A stretch of 8,953 nucleotides of DNA, taken from DALYCO01 sp964535545. Its GTDB lineage: Bacteria; Patescibacteriota; Minisyncoccia; Phycocordibacterales; UBA9973. The notes under the pieces are model-generated. The model ran no database searches. It had not been told where the DNA came from and saw only the letters and a program-made list of their open reading frames with translations. The position numbers and the translations under genes are program-made. Location of the stretch: assembly GCA_964535545.1 (NCBI GenBank), contig CAZHUT010000036.1, positions 1 through 8,953 of the forward strand. The letters run 5' to 3'. This document shows positions 5,743-8,953 of this stretch, piece after piece (within the stretch, counting starts at the first letter, position 1; each line of letters opens with the position of its first letter).

Positions 5743-6834
5743 TTATTTCTTTTCTTCCAAGAATGCGAGCGTCATGCGCTGATCCTTTGGTTCGAAGAGT
5801 GTAACCTGGAAGTTGTATGTCTTGCCGAGTTCCAACTTTTCGCGGAGTTTTGATTCGCCGCCGAAGAGGGAATTGTGCACGAGACCTGCAACGCCTTCCT
5901 TGATCGCAACGAGTGCGCCGTGCTTGTTGAACTTGATGACTGCACCTTTGACGATGTCGCCCTTCTTCAACTTGCCTTCGTACTCTGTCCAAGGATTTTC
6001 TCGGAGTGCCTTGATTGAGAGTGAGATCTTGCCGTCCTTGATTTCGATGATCTTCGCCTTAATCTTGTCGCCGATTTTGAACATTGAGCGAGGATCTTCT
6101 ACGAGACCCCAGTCAATTTCAGAAATGTGGACGAGGCCTTCGAGACCTTCTTCGATCTTCAAGAAGACACCGAAGTCTACGATACCAGCAACTGAAGTTT
6201 CGAGTTCGTCGCCGACATTGTATTTGCCGATGATTTCTTTCTTTTCATCTGGATTTGAATCCTTTTCTGAGAAGATGAGTTTGCCTTCCTTTGAAAGCGC
6301 TGAAATGATGGTAACTGCAATTTTCTTACCGATGAGTTTTCGGAGTTCTTTCAAGATCTTGTCCTTGTCAGAATCTTCAACGCGAGGGTAGTGCTCTGCA
6401 CGGAGCTGTGAAGCTGGGAGGAATCCTGAGATACCCTGCCATTCGAGGATAAGACCACCTTTGTTTGCATCCTTTACAGGAAGTTCGATGATCATCTTTG
6501 CCTTGATAGCTTTTTCTGCTTCGCTCCAGATGAGTGCCTGCTTCGCTTCCTTGAGTGAGAGTTCGATATAACCGTCCTCGTTTTCAAGGTCAACGATCTT
6601 AGCCTTAACCGTATCACCAATGTTTACTTTCTTGATGATGTCCTTGGCTGCGATGAATTCGCGGCCGTAAATAATACCTGTACCGAATGGCTTCAAGTCA
6701 ACATAGACTGATGACTTGCCGATATCGATAACTGGACCCTCAACGAGGGCGTCCAATTCAAGAGGAGGAAGTGCTTTCTCGAGGAAAGACTTCGCTGCTG
6801 AATTATGAACCTGTTCTTCTGTAACTGTTGTCAT
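5743..6834 (-). CDS. rpsA: Small ribosomal subunit protein S1 (four S1 domains)
   Basis: S1 binds single-stranded mRNA on the 30S subunit and helps initiation, especially on messages without a Shine-Dalgarno site. The 363-residue protein has four S1/OB-fold repeats: about 27-96, a divergent one at 106-190, 206-276 and 290-360. The third is the clearest, with GIVDFGVFLKIEEGLEGLVHISEIDW followed by IGDKIKAKIIEI and ISLSIKAL. The fourth has GLVHNSLF in place of the common GLVHxSE. E. coli S1 has six repeats and 557 residues, so this is the short type. A general S1-domain RNA-binding protein is the alternative, but four tandem repeats favour RpsA. The ATG at 6834 has no Shine-Dalgarno site and sits 4 nt after a hairpin and T7 run. 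The gene appears monocistronic, ending at the shared terminator. Confidence 0.88.
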   Translation of the reverse strand: MTTVTEEQVHNSAAKSFLEKALPPLELDALVEGPVIDIGKSSVYVDLKPFGTGIIYGREFIAAKDIIKKVNIGDTVKAKIVDLENEDGYIELSLKEAKQALIWSEAEKAIKAKMIIELPVKDANKGGLILEWQGISGFLPASQLRAEHYPRVEDSDKDKILKELRKLIGKKIAVTIISALSKEGKLIFSEKDSNPDEKKEIIGKYNVGDELETSVAGIVDFGVFLKIEEGLEGLVHISEIDWGLVEDPRSMFKIGDKIKAKIIEIKDGKISLSIKALRENPWTEYEGKLKKGDIVKGAVIKFNKHGALVAIKEGVAGLVHNSLFGGESKLREKLELGKTYNFQVTLFEPKDQRMTLAFLEEKK

Positions 6835-6842
6835 AAATAAAA

Positions 6843-6929
6843 AAATCCGCCAAATGCGGACTTAACTCTAGTTTCTTTTCGCTTGGTCCTCGTGGGAGGG
6901 GTGGGCTCGAAGGGTTACTCTAAAGTCCG
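6843..6929 (-). promoter_or_regulatory. Putative transcription attenuator in the rpsA leader
   Basis: On the minus strand AAGTCCGC (6863-6856) pairs with GCGGATTT (6850-6843) around ATTTG: 8 bp with one G-U. The pairing runs into a T tract ending 4 nt before the rpsA ATG, so it looks like an intrinsic terminator. The same 5' arm can instead pair over 7 perfect bp with CGGACTT (6929-6923) upstream, which would block the terminator. No upstream minus-strand gene needs a terminator here. The switch is inferred from sequence only. Confidence 0.45.
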
Positions 6930-6945
6930 AATTAATAACGGTTAC

Positions 6946-6954
6946 ACAATAGCA
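6946..6954 (-). promoter_or_regulatory. Putative rpsA extended -10 box
   Basis: On the minus strand the sequence reads AAAAATATGCTATTGTG, containing TGC-TATTGT (6954-6946). It closely resembles the promoter of the divergent gene (AAAAATTATGCTATAATT). A start near 6939 would give an rpsA leader of about 105 nt, long enough for the attenuator described. Confidence 0.45.
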
Positions 6955-6981
6955 TATTTTTGGGTAAATGCAAGAGGTTGG

Positions 6982-7093
6982 GCCCTGCGGTGCTACGCCA
7001 AAAAGTCGGCCAAAAGTCGGGGTCCTGGGGTTGTCGACAGTTTCGCGTACTTTTGCCCCGGATGTCCAACTTTTTGGCGTAGCACCGCAGGGC
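6982..7093. repeat. 112-bp element with perfect 25-bp terminal inverted repeats
   Basis: Bases 6982-7006 (starting GCCCTGCGGTGCTACGCC) and 7069-7093 (ending GGCGTAGCACCGCAGGGC) are exact reverse complements over 25 bp. The 62-nt centre holds a second inverted pair, CAAAAGT (7011-7017) with ACTTTTG (7049-7055), GGGG/CCCC (7019-7022 and 7056-7059), and the palindrome TGTCGACA (7032-7039). It lies between, and outside, the transcripts expected from both flanking promoters. Candidates are a MITE-like insertion, a cruciform or protein-binding site, or an independent structured RNA. No clean target-site duplication is seen. Confidence 0.85.
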
Positions 7094-7120
7094 AGATTGC
7101 TTTAGTTTGCATAAAAATTA

Positions 7121-7129
7121 TGCTATAAT
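7121..7129 (+). promoter_or_regulatory. Extended -10 box of the MBL-fold gene, leaderless arrangement
   Basis: TGC-TATAAT is a perfect extended -10. TACCCC (6 nt) separates it from the ATG at 7136, so transcription should start at the start codon. There is no convincing -35; TTTAGT at 7101-7106 is the 17-nt-spaced candidate. Confidence 0.75.
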
Positions 7130-7135
7130 TACCCC

Positions 7136-7765
7136 ATGATTATCACGTACCACGGGAAGCAGTTTTTCAAGTTGCAGCAGGGGGAGACCATCGTTGCGCT
7201 CAATCCAATTAGCAAGGATTCAGATTTCAAAGACAAGGTTGCTCGATTTGGCTCAGGCATCGTTCTTTCGTCTGTAAATCATCCAGATTACAACGGCATC
7301 GAAACAGTTACTTACGGTGATCAGGAACCGGTAGCTATCACTGGACCAGGTGACTACGAAGTAAAAGATATTTTCATCAAAGGAATTCTTACAAAAACTG
7401 AACTCGACAAGAAACCATACATCAATACTGTGTACAATATGGTGCTTGAAGGTATCAATATTACCGTGCTTGGTGCGTTGAACAAAACACTTGAAGCAGG
7501 CGAACGTGAAGGTGCAGAAAGTCCTGATATTTTGTTTGTGCCAGTTGGCGATGGTAAAAATGGTCTGCTTGAACCAAAGGATGCATACAAGCTTGCCGTT
7601 TCACTTGAACCAGGCATTATTATTCCGACTGACTACACAGACGCATCACTCAAGGCATTCCTCAAAGAAGCCGGAGCAGAAAAGACAGAATCTCTCGACA
7701 AATTGGTGCTCAAGAAAAAAGATTTGGCCGACAAGCAGGGAGAAGTAGTAGTATTGTCATATTAA
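7136..7765 (+). CDS. Metallo-beta-lactamase-fold protein with degenerate active site
   Basis: The 209-residue protein follows the layout of UlaG-like MBL hydrolases: ITYHGKQFFKL (3-13), IVALNPI (19-25), GIVLSSVNHPDYNG (41-54), ITGPGDYEVKDIFIKGI (68-84), NITVLGALNK (108-117), PDILFVPVGDG (130-140) and a C-terminal EPGIIIPTDY (158-167). The metal-binding residues are mostly gone. The usual SHxHxDH is S46-V-N-H49-P-D51-Y, losing two of three His. LGDLGH becomes LGALNK, and the IPxHY histidine becomes D166 in IPTDY. It is therefore probably not a working hydrolase, though the fold is kept. A structural or binding role is an inference. It is followed 4 nt later by a membrane protein gene and then gyrA, as one unit. 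Confidence 0.75.
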   Translation: MIITYHGKQFFKLQQGETIVALNPISKDSDFKDKVARFGSGIVLSSVNHPDYNGIETVTYGDQEPVAITGPGDYEVKDIFIKGILTKTELDKKPYINTVYNMVLEGINITVLGALNKTLEAGEREGAESPDILFVPVGDGKNGLLEPKDAYKLAVSLEPGIIIPTDYTDASLKAFLKEAGAEKTESLDKLVLKKKDLADKQGEVVVLSY

Positions 7766-7769
7766 TCAC

Positions 7770-8039
7770 ATGAGAACCAAGGTCGTCCGATTAGTTCATA
7801 CAATGCAGGCTCAGCCGTTCCACATACGGAGGGCAATTCTGCTTGGCGGAACATTTATTGTGACCATCCTTATATTCCTATTCTGGATTTCCATGTTTGC
7901 GTTCTCACATGGTCCACGAGAAGCACCGAAAGAAATGACAGAGAAAAAAACCGAGAGTCCATTCAGCTTGATCAAGAACAATGTCGTCGAACTGTATGCG
8001 AATGCCGGAGAAGGACTCCAATCAGCGCTTCAAAAGTAA
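7770..8039 (+). CDS. Single-span membrane protein of unknown function
   Basis: The 89-residue product has a basic N-terminus (MRTKVVRLVH... HIRR), one clear membrane segment at about 22-46 (rich in Ile, Leu, Phe), and a charged segment (REAPKEMTEKKTE). It ends in a likely amphipathic helix (FSLIKNNVVELYANAGEGLQSALQK). The positive-inside pattern puts the N-terminus in the cytoplasm and the tail outside. I do not recognise a family. The start at 7770 lies 4 nt after the preceding stop; the ATG for M12 is an alternative, which would still keep the span. Tight packing between the MBL-fold gene and gyrA supports it as a real gene co-transcribed with both. Confidence 0.72.
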   Translation: MRTKVVRLVHTMQAQPFHIRRAILLGGTFIVTILIFLFWISMFAFSHGPREAPKEMTEKKTESPFSLIKNNVVELYANAGEGLQSALQK

Positions 8040-8062
8040 TTATTCATCAGTAACTAATCATT

Positions 8063-8953
8063 ATGGCAAAAAAGAATTCAGCTCCAGAACCAATTGAACA
8101 GGCACCACGCGCCAATGTTGTCCCGGTGGACATCACGCGCGAAATGAAAGATTCGTACATCAGTTACGCGATGTCTGTTATTACCTCACGTGCGCTTCCT
8201 GACGTTCGCGACGGTTTGAAGCCGGTACACCGCCGCATCTTGTTTGCTATGCATGAAATCGGCCTGACTGCTTCAGCAAAAACAAAGAAGTCTGCAACAG
8301 TGGTGGGTGATGTGCTCGGTAAATATCACCCTCACGGAGACATGGCTGTGTACGACTCTATGGTAGGTATGGCGCAGGATTTCTCATACCGCTATCCGCT
8401 CATCATCGGTCAGGGTAACTTCGGTTCCATTGACGGTGACCCAGCAGCTGCACACCGTTATACTGAAGCAAAGATGTCACGCATTGCTGGCGAACTCCTT
8501 CGCGATCTCGAAAAAGACACGGTAGATTTCCGACCAAACTATGACGCAACCAAGAAAGAACCAACAGTGCTTCCGGCAGCAGTTCCAAACTTGCTCTTGA
8601 ACGGAACGCTCGGTATTGCCGTGGGTATGGCGACAAACATTCCACCGCACCACCTCGGTGAAGTGGTGGATGCAACATTGCATCTTATTGAAAACAAAGA
8701 CGCAACGACCGAAGATCTTTTGGAATTCATCAAAGGTCCGGATTTCCCAATGGGAGGAATTGTCTATGGCTCGACAGATATGAAGCACGCCTACTCAACA
8801 GGACGTGGCGGTGTTGTTACTCGCGGTGAAGCTGAAATCGTCGAAGCAAAATCAGGCCAGGCACAGATCATCATCACTTCGATTCCATTCCGTGTAAACA
8901 AAGCTGATCTCATCATGTCTATTGCCGAACTCGTTCAGGAAAAGAAAGTTGAA
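8063..8953 (+). CDS. gyrA: DNA gyrase subunit A, 5' part (runs off the window)
   Basis: GyrA cuts and rejoins DNA in the gyrase A2B2 complex. The 297 codons present cover the N-terminal winged-helix and tower start. ITREMKDSYISYAMSVI (24-40) and RALPDVRDGLKPVHRRIL (43-60) are typical. HPHGDMAVYD (89-98) and GQGNFGSIDGDPAAAHRYTEAKM (116-138) hold the catalytic tyrosine Y133, equal to E. coli Y122. In the quinolone region the E. coli S83 position is Met (M94), R91 is Gly (G102) and D104 is Ile (I115), while D87 is kept (D98). ParC is less likely, since bacteria of this type usually carry one type IIA enzyme, but the missing C-terminus would settle it. The ATG at 8063 is 23 nt after the small membrane protein gene, with no Shine-Dalgarno site. 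Confidence 0.93.
   Translation, partial: MAKKNSAPEPIEQAPRANVVPVDITREMKDSYISYAMSVITSRALPDVRDGLKPVHRRILFAMHEIGLTASAKTKKSATVVGDVLGKYHPHGDMAVYDSMVGMAQDFSYRYPLIIGQGNFGSIDGDPAAAHRYTEAKMSRIAGELLRDLEKDTVDFRPNYDATKKEPTVLPAAVPNLLLNGTLGIAVGMATNIPPHHLGEVVDATLHLIENKDATTEDLLEFIKGPDFPMGGIVYGSTDMKHAYSTGRGGVVTRGEAEIVEAKSGQAQIIITSIPFRVNKADLIMSIAELVQEKKVE

Larger units (their letters stand above)
6835..7135. other. 301-nt divergent intergenic region, rpsA / MBL-fold gene
   Basis: This gap holds no credible gene. From the rpsA side it contains a terminator-like hairpin with T7, about 105 nt of putative rpsA leader, an extended -10 for rpsA, a 112-bp inverted-repeat element (6982-7093), and the extended -10 of the gene at 7136. 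The plus-strand open frame at 6883-7128 has no protein-like composition and runs through the inverted repeat. Confidence 0.75.

Noticed and set aside
5612..6391. Open frames on both strands across the rlmB end and rpsA
   Set aside because: They are out-of-frame shadows of rlmB and rpsA. One crosses the bidirectional terminator, and the peptides are Arg/Ser/Pro-rich without domains.
6941..6950. DnaA box or replication origin near gyrA
   Set aside because: GTTACACAAT is only a partial match to TTATNCACA, there is no cluster of boxes, and dnaA and dnaN are not in the window.
6975..7099. Target-site duplication around the 112-bp element
   Set aside because: AGGTTG (left) and AGATTG (right) differ at one base and are offset by one base from the arm on the left, too weak to call.
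6883..7128. Plus-strand open frame of 81 codons in the rpsA/MBL gap
   Set aside because: It runs through the inverted repeat and both promoters, has an odd Trp/Gly/Cys-rich composition and matches no family.

Overview
This window looks like a compact housekeeping segment of a bacterial chromosome. It carries one tRNA gene and twelve protein genes packed almost end to end, and most of them serve translation. The style suggests a Candidate Phyla Radiation (Patescibacteria, Parcubacteria-like) genome. Pointers are a short four-domain ribosomal protein S1, shortened versions of core enzymes, a tRNA without an encoded CCA end, no start codon with a good Shine-Dalgarno site at normal spacing, and -10 boxes placed so close to ATG that the mRNAs should be leaderless. 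The phylum is an inference from style, not from a search. No mobile element, CRISPR array, rRNA or phage gene was seen.

Layout. Positions 49-120 (minus) hold tRNA-Asn(GTT). Positions 194-853 (plus) hold a small DUF167 (YggU-like) protein and a ribosome hibernation factor (HPF/RaiA). Converging on these is a minus-strand cluster in the order lepB, hisS, def, fmt (4133 down to 840). The hpf and fmt ends overlap by 14 nt, and a strong terminator for hpf lies inside the fmt coding sequence. Divergent from lepB is the plus-strand pair pth-rlmB (4347-5697), closed by a bidirectional terminator shared with rpsA, which runs on the minus strand (6834-5743). A 301-nt divergent intergenic region (6835-7135) follows. 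It holds a perfect 25-bp inverted repeat between two promoters, and an rpsA leader that can be drawn as a transcription attenuator. The last block (plus) is a degenerate metallo-beta-lactamase-fold protein, a single-span membrane protein of unknown function, and the 5' part of gyrA, which runs off the window.

How the genes fit together. Fmt formylates initiator Met-tRNA, Def later removes the formyl group, and LepB cuts signal peptides from exported proteins. HisS charges tRNA-His, Pth recycles peptidyl-tRNA, RlmB methylates 23S rRNA, S1 helps mRNA bind the ribosome, and HPF parks idle ribosomes. GyrA supplies DNA supercoiling. The least ordinary parts are regulatory: the leaderless -10/N6/ATG promoters, the intragenic terminator, the rpsA leader switch and the large inverted repeat. 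The pseudo-MBL protein beside a membrane peptide and gyrA is the least understood gene group.
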